IMG/VR virus record: IMGVR_UViG_3300046170_000371
Coordinates: 1 to 64,000 of that record
Source: a virus
Length of the DNA stretch: 64,000 bases
Direction: 5' to 3' (one strand)
Below are positions 49,087 through 61,668 of the stretch, in pieces. The position numbers and the translations under genes were made by a program. How positions within the stretch are numbered: position 1 is the stretch's first letter; each line of letters begins with the position of its first letter. The notes under the pieces are model-generated. The model was not told the origin of the DNA. It did not search any database and saw nothing but the letters and a program-made list of their open reading frames with translations.

Positions 49087-49092
49087 TAGTTA

Positions 49093-50749
49093 TCAGCTAA
49101 CGCGGATCATTACAACTGAACCATTCCGATACAGTTGATTAACTGCTACACCAGCAGATGCTGCGGCGCTATCGTTAGCAGCATCGGTAAGGCCAGAAGA
49201 GAAGACGACGTTCGCTACGCCTGTCGTTCCAGTGTGAGTGCCGTCATTAATCAAAGCACGAGCGTTAATCAACGTCGTCTGGTTTTGAATAGCAGCGGTG
49301 TCATTGGTCAGCGCAGTTGCCAGTTCTTCGAGAGTGTCGAGACCAGAAGGTGCGTTGCCTTTGAGGTTACCAATAGCAGTACCAACGAATGCGGTACTAG
49401 CAATCTGTGTGGTGTTTGTTCCAGCAGATGCGGTAGGAACAGTAGGTGCTCCAGTCAGAGCAGGACCAGCGAGGTCTGCCTTGAGGTCAAGTGCGGTTTG
49501 ACCAGCAGTTGAAACAGGCTTACCAGCATCAGTTGTGTTATCAACGTTGCCGAGACCCAAGGTGGTACGGGCTGCTGCGGCGTCTGCGTCATCAACCAAC
49601 GTTCCACCAAATGTGCTGACAGCAGAAGCATCAAGCTTTGCGGCAACAGCAGTAGCGGTGGTGGGGTCAGCTTCGAGAGTATCGATGCGACCAGACAGTG
49701 CAGCTTCAGCAGCGTCACTATCAGTCTCGTTCTGGTTTACATCAGCCTGTACAGCGGCAATGCTGTTAGTGATGGTGGTTGAGAAGTTAGCGTCATCACC
49801 CAATGCTGCTGCGAGCTCATTAAGAGTATTGATTGCGCCAGGAGCAGAATCAATCAGAGCAGCAACTGCGGCAGTGACGTATGCGGTCGTAGCCAGTTGA
49901 GTGGTGTTAGTACCAGCAGATGCAGTAGGTGCTGCAGGGAGTACCGGTGAAAGTTGGAGAAGCAATGTTTGCTTTCAACGCAATAGCGGTATCAGCATCA
50001 GATTCGTTCTGGTCCACATCAGACTGAACAGCAGCAAGTGCGGTAGCAGTGGTGGGGTCAGCTTCTAGTGTGTCAATACGAGCAGAGAGTGCTGCTTCGG
50101 CTGAATCACTATCACTTTCGTTTTGGTTGACATCAGCTTGAACTGCTGCGAGTGCCGTAGCAGTCGTAGGGTCAGCTTCAAGAGTATCGAGACGAGTAGA
50201 TAGAGCAGCTTCAGCATTATCAGAAGCGGTCTCATTAGCATCAACGTCAGCTTGTACAGCAGCAAGAGCAGTGGCTGTCGTTGGGTCTGCTTCTAGCGTG
50301 TCAAGACGACCAGACAATGCAGCTTCAGCAGCATCGCTAGCGGTTTCATTTGAATCAACGTCAGATTGAACTGCGGCGATTGAATTCGTCAGAGTTGTAA
50401 AAGCATTTGCATCATCATTGATGGCAGCTGCCAACTCATTCAAAGTGTCAAGAGCACCAGGTGCGCTATCAACTAGAGCAGCGACTGCTGTTGCAATAGC
50501 AGTATCTGCATAAGTACGAGTAGCAGCATCAGCTACTACAAGAGCGGTCGTGTTGAAATCATATACAAGCAAACCTTGGTCGCCAGTAAGGCAGCCGTTG
50601 GTTTTACCTGCGGTTGGGACCCAGCTACTATCTGCCAGTGCGGCATCAGCTTGGGCTTTTGTTGCGAAGAAGCGGGAGAGAATGTTGTAATCAGTACCCG
50701 CCCCTCGCAGGCTGAGCTGATCAACGCCCAGAGAGGTAACAGTGGTCAT
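49093..50749 (-). CDS. Tail fibre with coiled-coil and fibre repeats (551 aa, one frameshift)
   Basis: Starts MTTVTSLGVDQLSLRGAGTD. Four coil repeats (ETASDAAEAALSGRLDTLEA type) follow, then phage-fibre repeats SPTFTGTPxAPTASAGTNTT twice and a short C-terminal tip. One extra base near 49935 breaks it between FTGTP and APTASAG. Trimeric shaft expected. Confidence 0.75.
49654..50404. repeat. Coding tandem repeats of the fibre shaft
   Basis: Units of about 108 bases encode 36-residue coils ending in DTLEADPTTATA. Five units at intervals in 49654-50404; the same unit recurs in 50805-52300. These are protein repeats that can recombine. Confidence 0.65.
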
Positions 50750-50804
50750 AACTTATGCAATACAGAAAGATTGTCTAAAACTATTTTAACAAGATTAGGT
50801 AAAC

Positions 50805-52300
50805 TCAAGCTACAGTCAAAGTCTGTACATAGAGTTGACCGAAGCAAAGCCCAGCACGCAGATTACGTGCTTCCATTTCTGCTTCAACAGTATTTACGTT
50901 ATCTACTTGAGTTTGTAGATTCGCGTCTGCTGCGGCAAATGCGGTATTTGTAGCAGTCAGGTTTGTATTAGTTGTGGCGAGGTTAGTCGTCAGTGTGTTG
51001 TCAGCAGCAATACGAGCTGCTTCTTCAGCAGAGACTGCGTTCTGACGTGCTGTTGTTTCAGCAGAAATAGCAGATGCTCGGGCAGTTGCTTCCGCTGTAA
51101 TCGCAGCAGTGCGTGCCGTGGTTTCTGCTAGGTCAGCAGCAATACGAGCATTCTCTTCAGCTGTAATTAAACCAGCATTAGTAGCAGCGGCGGCTGTAAC
51201 AGCAGCGGCAGTTGTTGGGTCAGCCTCAAGAGTATCGAGGCGTCCACTTAGAGCGGTATCAGCTGAACTCCGAGCAGTTGATTCAGTTGTGATTTGATTG
51301 GTCAGTGCTGTTGTGACACTGGTATCACCAGAAGCAAGTGCGTCTCCAATCTCTTTAAGAGTATCGAGGGCACTGTCAGCACCGTTTACCAGATTAGAAA
51401 TACTGGTGTCGGTGTAGGTGTTAGCAGAACTAAGAGTAGAAGCATCACCAGCAATACGAGCAGCAGTCTCAGCTGTAAGTGCTGTAGCTGTTGTGTCGTC
51501 AGCTTCGAGAACATCTAAGCGTCCACTAAGCGCAGCATCAGCAGCATCACTGTCAACTTCATTCTGATTAACATCTGCTTGAACAGCAGCAACAGCAGTA
51601 GCGTTTGTTGTATCAGCTTCAAGAGCATCAACTCGTGTGCTTAATGCGTTATCAGCTGACTGACGAGAAGATGCTTCGGATGCTACAGCAGATAAACGAG
51701 CGTTCTCTTCAGTAGCAAGGTCAGCAGCAACAGCAGCAATCGCTGTATTAGCAGCAGTCTCGTTAGCGTCTACATCAGCTTGAACTGTGGCAATCGCTGT
51801 ATTGGCAGCAGTCTCATTAGCATCAACATCTGCTTGTACTGCGGCAACAGAAGCATTAATTGTTGTAATAAAGTCAGCGTCATCACCAATTGCTTCTGCC
51901 AACTCATTAAGAGTATTAAGCAAGTCAGGTGAGCCGCCTAGCAGATTACTGATTGCGGTATCGGTGTAAGTATTAGCAGAGGCAAGGGTTGTACTATCGC
52001 CTGTTGCTAGTGTAGTTTCTACAGTCGTAATAGCAGAAGCACGGTTGCTCTCAGCAGGTAGCAATAGCAGCTTCAAGTGCTACACGGATTGCTTCACGCG
52101 CTGTCTCGTTAGAAGCTAGCAGCAACACTACGGCTACTAGTAGCGTTCGTCGAAAGTTCTACAAGGTGTCCACCAGGTGTTACACCATCGTGAATGCGAA
52201 GTGCTTTAAGTCCAGTGTCTACAGTGACCTCCCGCTCAGCGCCCACAAAGACTTGGGCTTCAGCAGTTGGGCCACCACGTAATTTAAGTTGGTCAGCCAT
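50805..52300 (-). CDS. Tail fibre with Ala-rich coiled coil (about 497 aa, two frameshifts)
   Basis: N-terminal VFVGAEREVTVDTGLKALRI followed by HDG resembles the major-tropism-determinant N-terminal domain. A long Ala-rich coil follows (AVQADVDANETAANTAIATV, ITAEENARIAADLAETTART) and a short tip LCFGQLYVQTLTVA. Extra bases near 52110 and 52062. Shares repeats with 49093-50749. Confidence 0.72.
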
Positions 52301-52302
52301 AA

Positions 52303-52821
52303 TTAATTCAAGTCGTAAAGTGCGCTTTCAAGATTGAGGTCATAGAAACCATCGGCTGGTTCGTGACCGCCAAGGTCTAGGTTTGGACGATGTTCAATAA
52401 CAAACGTTGCCCAAGAACCAGTAGGTGCTGAAGAAAAACAAGCAACAGGTCCAGCGCCATACTCTTTATATGTAGGAGCTTGACTAGGACGTGTAGGAAA
52501 GATGTACTCAGCATCAACGGTTGTTGAGTTGTGTGCTGTCAGTGCCATACGTTTGACACCACGGTGGTAGTCAATACGGAAGGTGACGTTACCGTCGTAA
52601 TCACCACGGATTTCTACATCGGAACTAGCAGGGATGACAATATCAATGTCATCACAAGCACGGGTGATGTGCATTTTAAATACACGAATGTACTCAACGT
52701 TGTTTGCTTTCTTGTCCCACCACTTAGGGAATAGAAAAGTATCATCAAAGCCTACTTCATCAGAGGAGAACTCCGATGCTGTATCAGCTGAGTGAATACC
52801 TCTAACTTTTAATGTGGCCAT
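52303..52821 (-). CDS. Virion protein (172 aa)
   Basis: Beta-rich protein (DDIDIVIPASSDVEIRGDYD, GNVTFRIDYHRG) ending GFYDLNLESALYDLN. Begins MATLKVRGIHSADTA. Tail or fibre component by location. Confidence 0.6.
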   Translation of the reverse strand: MATLKVRGIHSADTASEFSSDEVGFDDTFLFPKWWDKKANNVEYIRVFKMHITRACDDIDIVIPASSDVEIRGDYDGNVTFRIDYHRGVKRMALTAHNSTTVDAEYIFPTRPSQAPTYKEYGAGPVACFSSAPTGSWATFVIEHRPNLDLGGHEPADGFYDLNLESALYDLN

Positions 52822-52868
52822 TCGTTCGTATTAGACCGTCAATTCTATTGTATCGTTTGCTATTTACT

Positions 52869-53712
52869 TCATCGTGTTTCTAACTGAAGCTGACCACCGT
52901 TGTTGAAATCATTCCAAGTGGTATTGCCCGCTAGTACCAGCGCTCGCTTGTTAGAAGAATAGGTATTAAAGTTATTAGTAGAAGTACCGAGGCTTAGCCG
53001 TAGACCAGTACAGCCAGCTTGGATGTAGTCCGTGGTTGTGCCATTTGCGCCCCGCCTTAATTGAAACTGGATTCGCAATCCTAAAAAGTGCCAATTATTT
53101 TTACAGATGTTGTCACGCTCAGAACTGGTTAAGCCGTATCCGAACATCACTTTACTGCTACCGCGCAAACCCTGCATATAAGTGTAATCACCAAACTTCT
53201 GTGTTACCTTTTTAATTCTGATGTAGCCGTTCGGGTCCCGATAGCGTATTGCTGCGTGCTCTACTCGTGAATAGCAGTCGCGAGTTGTTGTTGTGTCGTG
53301 CGAATTAAACAGAAACCAAAGCCCAGTGACTTCTCTTAGCCAACTGCTGCGAGCATTGTTGTTTACATAGGTTCCGTCTGTCTTGCCGCTTTCAGCTCCA
53401 ATATCAAACCACCGTGCAGTTTGTTTTCCATTCGTGCTGGTTTGCATCCAATAAGCAAGTCCTTTTTGACTAGTGCCTCCCCAAGTTTGATCCCAGTGAT
53501 CATGGGTGCCGTTAACCTGAGAAGCATTGTCACTACCAATTGCTGTTTCACCCCACCAGTCAACACCACCCGTGCTCTGTCGATAGTTGCCAACGTGTAT
53601 TTCGTTGTTGCAAGGAATCGAACCACCTATGCCCGTTTTTGACTTGATTGCCCCAGTCTCTCGTTTCGTATTTCATACCGTGAGGGTATGTAAGAATTTG
53701 TTTTTGTGCCAT
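52869..53712 (-). CDS. Virion/fibre protein (280 aa, one frameshift)
   Basis: Starts MAQKQILTYPHGMKYETRDW; after one extra G near 53632 it continues GGSIPCNNEIHVGNYRQSTG and WFDIGAESGKTDGTYVNNNA. C-terminal strand-rich domain with LSLGTSTNNFNTY. TAATG overlap with the upstream gene. Fibre tip or receptor-binding role possible. Confidence 0.6.
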
Positions 53713-54438
53713 TATCCTTCAATGTAATAGTTACCATTTGATGATGTTATTTTAATCCCTGATTTACTTCCTGTGACGACTGTCGGTTTGTTGTAGATGT
53801 ATGCCTTAGAAGTCGTACTTGATTGATTCCAATCTGCGTTGGTTTGACTGGTTAGTGCGGTTTTCCACACTGTGGCTTCCATTACTATCTGTTCCTAAAA
53901 ACACATTGCCTGAATTGGTGTTATTAATAAAAATTTTACCTTTAAGGTTAAGTGCATTGGAACCGGCTAAAGTCAGTTTGCCTGTCATCTCATCACCAGT
54001 TTTCAATACGAAACCATCTGCTGTTCCGCCTTCTGGAGCCTTGAAGATTTTCAAGCGTGCTAGGTCACCTTCTGTTGCCTCACCAAAACCACTTACAGGT
54101 GAGACAGTAAATGTCACAGCTGTCTGTGATGGGTCGTCATTACCAGCAATACCTTCAATTAAATAAAGACCGTAGTCAGGATTGCCATCCTCAAAGAGCT
54201 GTAGCAACTGTCCATCTTCTACATCAGCATAAGTATGAGCAATACCTTCGTTGTCTACTTTAGATAACTGAACTATTGCGATATCAGGATCACCGTAATC
54301 TAAAGTTTTACCAGCAAGAGTGAGCAGCATGAACTCGCCATCTCTTGGAGCATTACTATATGTCGTTGAAGTAAACTGACCACGTTCAACACTAGGAGCA
54401 ATGGCATCAATCTCTTCTTCTAGTTCAACAGATTTCAT
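53712..54438 (-). CDS. Fibre protein module (241 aa, one frameshift)
   Basis: Coil start VELEEEIDAIAPSVERGQFT, then FEDGNPDYGLYLIEGIAG, the module LKIFKAPEGGTADGFVLKTG and DEMTGKL, and after an extra base near 53825 the end KAYIYNKPTVVTG. The same three blocks occur in 55205-57999, so it is a shorter paralogue. ATGA overlap with 54435-55154. Confidence 0.62.
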
Positions 54439-55154
54439 TTTGAAGGAAGTTCAATCTCTGTACAGAGCTTACGTGTTTTTGAAAATGATGCGTATGAACC
54501 TACTGAAAAACCAGGTCCATCAGTAATGAAAAACGTAACCCACTTATTAGTCTCAGCAAGTTGCTCAATTTCGTAAGGTCCTTGGTCGTTGATGTAATAA
54601 CTATTACCGTTCTCGAAGAATCCAGGCTGAGGTGGTCTAGTCCAATACTTACGGCTACCACTGCCAAAATTATATGTAGCAATGACGTGACCATCTGTTT
54701 CTTCTACTGCGGCGTAGTCATTTACTACTTTAAAGAACTGAGCACATAGGAATTCACTTCTAGCATCAGCTTCTCCAGCAAGAATTCCGTCTTGGATATC
54801 GACGTACTCTTTGTTTGTAATATGCTTTTCATCAGTGTCTGATTTCTCAATCTCTTTTGGCAGGAGTACTCCCTTGAGTCCTGTGCTTTCAAACTGTACA
54901 TCGTCGTTCCAGCTGTACTCAGCAGGTTCCTCGCAGTCATCTACTGTGTCACCGTGACGAAGCAGGAAACGAGGGTCATCTGCTTCACATACAACAGTCC
55001 AGTAGCCACCGATTGATGTAGCAGTGTCTGGTGTTGAACCTTCAGGCAGCAGGATCTGCGTCCAGTAATACGATTTACCATTCTCTGGATTATCGTATAG
55101 CTCACCATCAGGAATGATAGGTGGCCTGTAATCAGTTGCCTGCGGGAAAGCCAT
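54435..55154 (-). CDS. Fibre protein, N-terminal partner (239 aa)
   Basis: MAFPQATDYRPPIIPDGELY, then NPENGKSYYWTQI, NKEYVDIQDGILAGEADARS and a beta C-terminus. The N-terminus parallels 55205-57999 (MAFNFPDPAVSTTA). It may be translationally coupled with 53712-54438, giving two parts of a fibre that is one chain in the paralogue. Confidence 0.6.
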   Translation of the reverse strand: MAFPQATDYRPPIIPDGELYDNPENGKSYYWTQILLPEGSTPDTATSIGGYWTVVCEADDPRFLLRHGDTVDDCEEPAEYSWNDDVQFESTGLKGVLLPKEIEKSDTDEKHITNKEYVDIQDGILAGEADARSEFLCAQFFKVVNDYAAVEETDGHVIATYNFGSGSRKYWTRPPQPGFFENGNSYYINDQGPYEIEQLAETNKWVTFFITDGPGFSVGSYASFSKTRKLCTEIELPSK

Positions 55155-55204
55155 TACTTATACTTCTATGCTTATATTTATTTTAAATGATTACTTCTTT
55201 TCTG

Positions 55205-57999
55205 TTAACTAACGTGGTATTGCAAGTAAAGCCTATTAAGTCTTACCCAAACATCACGATTAGTGGAACTGTAATAGTGAATACTAATTCCTTTAATTCC
55301 ATTAAGAGTACGTTCTGTTATGTTGTTTTTTGATACATCATTCCATTGGTCCATCCAATATCCGTAAGTATTTTCATCTAAGCCAATAACGTGATAGCCA
55401 CCTTCTGATTGTAGGAGTGAGTCTTCCTCATATGTTTGAATATCATTTAAGAAATCGTAAGGCATAAAAAGACCGTACACGCTATTTTGATTAGAAGTCA
55501 GACTACCAGAGGAGTCTAAGGTATACGCTTTATGTTTATCAGTAACTCCAGAACTACTTGAGACAGACTGCATATTACCTCTTGATACCGTGAAGCTTAC
55601 CGTGCCTAGTGCAGGCTCTTCTGAAAATACGCCATCAAGCAAAGACACATAAACCTGCGTGTCCCGACTAGTAGAAATGCTGTAACTACCTACAGCAGCT
55701 GCGCTATTGTCTAGAGCAACGCCTACTTCCCAACGGTCCATGTCGTAAGATGAATGTCCAATTTTCTTGACGTCGGTAACGTTATACATAAGTACTGAGT
55801 CAGAAGCGGAACTACCACTCTTTATGACCTGAATTCGTCCACGAGGTGCTAGAGCAACTCCATTAATAGCAAGTCTAAGTTGTTGAGTCAGGCTAGTAGC
55901 TCCAGCACAATTATTATTAGTTGGAGTACTTGTCGTATAGTCAAGAAGGACCTTGTGATTGTGAACTATATCCATACTTCCGCCAGCAGTTTTTTCTAGT
56001 TCTTCAATTCTAGCTAGTAATGCTGTAATTTTATCATCAACATCATCAACATATCCTTTAGTAACTAGGTTCTTAGGTTCTGTGATAGCACCATAGTATA
56101 GAACTTGGCTTGTATTACCATCATTTACATTTGATCTTGTCCATTTAAGTGCGGCTTCAGCAGAACTCCCATATCCAGTATAAAGATTACCACCCGTTTC
56201 ATTCCAACTTATTCGGAGTCTATTAGGTCCCCATTCCATGGTGGCACCATAAATATTATTATCTAGATTAATGCGGGGGTAAGCATCACTGTCATCAGAT
56301 GGCTTATAGCCCTGAAGGATTGGAACCCGAAGCGTACCAGACATTTTATCACCAGACTTCAACACAAAGCCATCAGCTGTTCCACCAGATGGTGGGCTAA
56401 AGATTTTAAACCGTGCTTTAGCTTCTGCCGTATCCCCAACTCCTGTACGAACAAGTTTTACGTCAATAGACCAATAGTTATATGCAGGTGTGCTGTTGAC
56501 CCCTCCTCCTGACTTTGCTTCAGCTTTAATAATTTCATATAAACCATAGTCACTATCTCCTGATTCAAATACTTCTAATAGTTGTCCTGGCTCTACGTTG
56601 GCAAAACTATGAATAGTACCATCCTAGAATCTCTCTCATTAAGCACGATGTTTTCTACTGCAGCAAAGATATTTGCAGGGTCTCCTAAACCAGCATCAAA
56701 CGTATCTGTATTCATAGAATATGAACCACGTACTGATGCTACGCCAGTGTTGGTATAAGACCATTCACCACGTTCTACTGAAGGAGCAATGGCATCAATC
56801 TCTTCCTCTAGTTCAATGATTTCCTGCTGAAGAAATTCATCACGTTCATCAACATACTTTTTGTTGACAGCAACATCATCATCAGCTGTCTCAAAATCAG
56901 GTGTAGCGATACCTTTAATCCTTACTTTTCCTTCATCTCCAGGTGCAACCTTATCTTGGTTGCCAGGGAATCCACTGCCCAAAGTAACAGCAGGACCAGT
57001 GCCACCTGTAACAGTAACCATGTCACCATTACGATTACCAACCACGAATCGGTTTCTATGAGTATTGCCGTCGTCAATCTCTACACGAATACCAAATGGT
57101 CCTGAGGTGTCACTACCATAAGTTCCATCAGACCTGAGAATTCTAGGTGGCAGACTTTCAATATGGCTGAACCTATCAATAGAATCATCCCATTTCTCCT
57201 TACCACTAGAATCTAGTACAGGATCACCGTTGCTATCTTTAAGAGACTCACCTGAAACCATGAAATCAAGCTCAGCATTTTCCATAACCAGCGTACCGGT
57301 CATAGTATCGCCAGTCTTCTTTAGATAAAGGTCGCTCTTACTAATGCGATAGTGAACGATGTCGCCTTCGGTGTAGATAACACTTCTATTAAAGTCCACA
57401 TCAACGTCGTATCTTGTGCTATCCCCTTCACTAATTACCGCAGTTACTTTAAGCTCTCCATACAAAGTGTTACTCGCACCTTCTTTTTGATTTTCAGGAG
57501 TTAGTTGAATACTATCGCCTTCAATTGCTCGTTCCAGAAATCTATCATTTAAATCAAGAATAGCAAATCTAACAGTTTTCACATCAGGTGATAGATATGA
57601 ATCATCACCTGCGTCGTAAGCATTGGTTAGAATCGTTGCTGTACCATTTTCACCACTAAAATCATCTGGTGCTACAAGCTTATAGCTATTAACGAATGGG
57701 AAATATAAATCTTTTTCTTCTTCCTCTTCTTCGCTGCCTCCACCGCAGCTGCTACCTACTTCAAACCACTGTGTGCCGTCCCAAGCGTATTCAACTAGCG
57801 ATTCCTCGTGAATCCACAAGTCACCTTTCTGCGGTCCTTCTGGTGGAAGCAGGCTGATTGTTACTGGAGGGTTTGGTGCTTCTGCTGGTCCGCCAGTTAG
57901 TACCCATTTACCTGGGTCTGCTCTCCATTGATACTGAGCACCTGTTACTGGATTAGTAGCAGTTGTTGATACAGCTGGATCTGGAAAGTTAAAGGCCAT
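55205..57999 (-). CDS. Large fibre protein (about 931 aa, one frameshift)
   Basis: Starts MAFNFPDPAVSTTATNPVTG; QYQWRADPGKWVLTG, a poly-Glu linker, LYLKKTGDTMTGTLVMENAE, coil ELEEEIDAIAPSVERGEWSY, then after an indel near 56625 FANVEPGQLLEVFESGDSDY, SGDKMSGTLRVP, coil ITALLARIEELEKTAGGSMD and a C-terminal domain ending RLYLQYHVS. Multi-module trimeric fibre. Confidence 0.7.
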
Positions 58000-58000
58000 T

Positions 58001-59824
58001 TTAAACGCTCGCTAGTGCCATCAAAAGTGATAATTTAAGTTCATCAAAATCAGATGATAATGAAATGCTTTGACGCAACTCTTCAAATACTGATTGATAC
58101 TTAACAAGTCTATCTCTTACATCTATTTTATTATGTAAAGTTCGTCCATCGCTACTGTTCTCACCAAAGTCTGCTAGCACTATATTCTTAACTGCTGCTC
58201 CACTACGGTCAATAGAGAATACTTTGTCTGTGTCATCATAAACCCAGCAGAAGTCTTCATTACCTTTAAATGTAAACGCTACCTCACCCTCAGTATCTGT
58301 AGTTCCAAAACTAATAGTATTGTCGCTGTTGTCTGAAGGTTTAATTGTTATAGCATTACGCGCATCGCTAGCTTGTCGGGTGAAGTCTAATGCTCCTAAG
58401 GAAACATCTGCTTTCTGCATTTGGAATCGACCGTTAAGAACTCCACCTGTTTTAGGAATTAACCTATTGTTGATTTGATCTATCTTTGTATCAACTAATT
58501 GTTCTGTGATTAAGTTTGAAATATCTGGGATTGAACTTACAACTTCAGCTAATTGCTCTAATGTGACTTTACTATTAATGCTGGCAATCAGACTAGTATC
58601 AACTGCACCTAAGCTATTTTGTAGTTCAAGTAGTTCTAGTTCTAAGTCACTCTTAAAGTTATTAATCTTCTGCTCTAGTGCTTCCCTGGCTGATGATAAA
58701 TCAACAGTAGTGCTGTAAGAACTTAAATCTGGATCTGATACAACAACTCCTGAGACAGCTTCACTAATTGCTTGACGTAAGGTGCTTCTCTAATGTATAT
58801 ACAGCACCTGAGACTGATGTAATTTCAGACTGTAGTGATGTTTTTGCTTGTTGAATAGCTGATGCTCGTTCAGCAGTTTCAGTTGCGATTTGATTTTCTA
58901 TATTAGCAATCTGCGTGTCATACTGATATGAAACACTTGTCGGTACCCACTGACTGCTATCACCGTCTGAGTACCAGACACTTAGCTCAAGAGCATTGGT
59001 GTCATACCACATGCTGCCTGGTTGTAGCTCTTCTTCTGGTGGTGGATTAGGACCGAAGTTAATAGTGTTGTATTCAGTTGCTTCTCCAACACGCAGCAGC
59101 GCCCACAGCAGCCACTCGTTGAAATCCGATTGTACGTTCTGTTCGTTTAAATCTAACGGAGGTAGAACTGATGGGAAGTTGTCTGATGTCGGAAAATCAT
59201 CAGGCAGAATCCGTGCTCCACGTCCACCACCTGCTGTCAGTCTTCCTTTAAAAGCTAGCGGCAAAGTAGCAGTTGTTTGTGCTACATCTTCAGCACCCTT
59301 TACTGCTTCCCATACTCCAGCATCAGTCCATACATACAAGATGTTGTTGTATGTGTCATACCAAGTAGAACCAATGACTGGTTGCTGCTGCGGAACACTG
59401 TCGCCTACATATGCCAGTCCGTCACCACCGTTGGTCTGCCAGTACTGACCATCGATTGATACGAACAGACGTCCTTGTCTAGTATCAAACCATAGATTTC
59501 CATCGTCTAGGTAGTTCAGTCCAATTACCATCGATTGACCCGTCAAGGCTAATAATAATTTCCCAACCCGGTGGGTATGGTCCAATATCAATATTATTAC
59601 CAGCATTTAAACAGTCTGCTAAGTCTTCAATAGCAGCAATGATGCCAGCAAAGTTATGAGGATACGCTTTGCTTACACCACAACTAGTGACTAGCTAGTA
59701 CGTCTTTGACTGCCGCGACAATTCCACCGTAGCTTTCACGCTGCTGTAGACCTAATTTATAGTATTCGCCAGGCTGAGGTTTCCAAGTCTGAAAGCCTTC
59801 AGCATCATAAGTAGGAGTATCCAC
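58001..59824 (-). CDS. Cyanophage virion structural protein (about 607 aa, three frameshifts)
   Basis: GTG start: VDTPTYDAEGFQTWKPQPGE, then YPHNFAGIIAAIEDLADCLN, GYPPGWEII-type module, GNLWFDTRQGRLFVSIDGQY with WQTNGGDGLAYVG, GSTWYDTYNNILYVW, and a C-terminal coil (REALEQKINNFKSDLELELL) and strand domain. Extra bases near 59675, 59510 and 58770. The YWQTNGGDGL block is familiar from cyanophage structural proteins. Confidence 0.65.
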
Positions 59825-59859
59825 ACTAATTACAGCTTAACTTTCTACTATTGTATCCT

Positions 59860-61668
59860 CTAGAAGTTACTGTTTAATATGACATATGCGGTTTCTACTT
59901 CATCTAGGTTGAGACCCTGAGCTAATGCAAAGATGATTTCAATCGTTGTGATGCCTCCACGTTTGTATGAAGCACCAAACTCTGCAGCTACTTCTTCGAT
60001 TTCTTTAACAAGCTTTTCTTCAAAGGCTATTCTTGCATCTACAGTTGGATAGCTATTAGGCTCTTTTACTTTTAACTTGTCAATAAACATAGCAGCAATA
60101 CTATGCTTACACATTTTAAATCCCATCTTATGCTCTCTGCTTTCCCAGCTTTCCATTAAGCCAGCAGCAGAGTTTGTACCAATCGCATTGAAGTCACCTT
60201 TTACCCAGTACAGTCGGCAGTGGATATCGTCTTTGCCTGTTGATTTTACGCGTTCCATCGTCCTGTGTTTCTTGTGGTGCACGCAAGATTGCATGCGAAT
60301 GATTTGGACAACTACAGGTATATGTTGTAGCAGGGCGTAACGTATTGCCTGTTGTAAAGACTTCATCCATCCATGGGTCTACATCAGTATCTAAGTTCAT
60401 CCATGGTGAGTCTCCTGGCTTACCGAGTGCGTGATAGTAGTTACCGTCATACTCATCAATGCTTAGCTTTGTGAAACTATAGTCTGTAAATACAAGTGTT
60501 GAATCACCATCAGGTGGTGAGTACATCTTTAGTTCAGATGTGAAAGGGTACTGATGTGAACTCTAGTCTTGAGCCATCTACTTGGACACCAAGTATCTTG
60601 AATGGCAAGATGCTATAGGAAGCTAGGCTAACCTCAGTTGATACCAAATCACCTGTTAAATACTGCTTGCCAAAATACTTTTGATACAAGTCTTTCTGAA
60701 AAATATGTAAACCGCTGACTGTGTATGAAGCATCGTCCGATGTAAATATAGATGGCAATGATGTAATGTCATATAGCGTTGGTGGTAGAACCTCACTCTC
60801 AGGGGTCTAGAACCTCAATCTCTACATTGCTTACTTTATCTAATGAGCGTACTCCAAAGTAATAGGGAGCATCAATAAACTCAAAGTCTATAAAGGACGA
60901 TATAGGTTTCTCTACAAAAAAGTTTTTAATCCATACAATCTTTCCTACCAAGTCTTGCGGATTCTCAAACTCTTGGTTCAGCAAGATGGTTGATGTATCT
61001 ATACTTACTTTGACTTCTGTTGGCTCTTCAAACGTTTTACCTATATACAACGCAGGGTGCTCTTTCTCGTTAAGTACATAGTTCAGTGTTGCTTCAGTCT
61101 CACCATCTGTAATGCGTTCACCAATCATCTGCAGTAGTAAACGAGCGTCTGCACCTGGATTGCCTTTTACTCTTAGTTCTCTATTTGCTTTGTACTCTGG
61201 ATACTTGAGATCATCGTTGTAGACACCTGTGATTGTCCCTAGGTCTGGAGAGCTAACAGGCGTACGCTTCATCACATAATGATTACTACTATCTGCATTC
61301 TTTGTTGCAAACTTATAACCATCAAATACTACATCAACTTCGTACGGCGTACCTTGATATAGTTTGGATTGGATTTGCGAGTCTTTATATTCGCCAGAAA
61401 AATCGTCCACATCTTGCAGGCGGTACCAAGCAGCTTGGTTGTAATACTCATAACCTTTACGCCATTTAGTCCAGTTACTATCTAAATTATATTTCTCAAT
61501 AACTGAACGCTGTACGCTACTACCAAACCGCCGGTCACTTGGGTAGTAACCAGCTGCTCCTTTACTCTTGCCAATATCAGTTCGTGTGTTTACTCCTTTA
61601 AAAGCAAGCGACCTTGGATTACCAAAGCCGTTCTGCTTTCTCGGCATTAGTACCAGCCGCCTTGGCAA
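59860..61668 (-). CDS. Virion protein with CxCPxH / CxH zinc-binding-like cluster (about 601 aa, three frameshifts)
   Basis: Starts MPRRLVLMPRKQNGFGNPRS. Strand-rich N-terminal two thirds (ALYIGKTFEEPTEVKVSIDT, SFIDFEFIDAPYYFGVRSLD). After extra bases near 60790, 60535 and 60200 the C-terminal third has TTYTCSCPNHSHAILRAP and MGFKMCKHSIAAMF, a SWIM-finger-like spacing of Cys-Cys-Cys-His. I recall relatives in cyanophage virions. Role: tail or head-tail component that may bind zinc. Confidence 0.65.

Noticed and set aside
49654-52076. CRISPR-like or satellite repeats in the fibre region
   Set aside because: The repeats are in frame, of 36-residue coil periodicity and imperfect, with no spacers. 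They encode fibre shaft.
5454-61668. Treating the many interrupted genes (RNR, thyX, helicase, polymerase, integrase, fibres) as pseudogenes
   Set aside because: Each continues exactly in the next frame after a single-base change, with catalytic motifs intact on both sides, and corrected lengths are multiples of three. Sequencing error is the simpler explanation.
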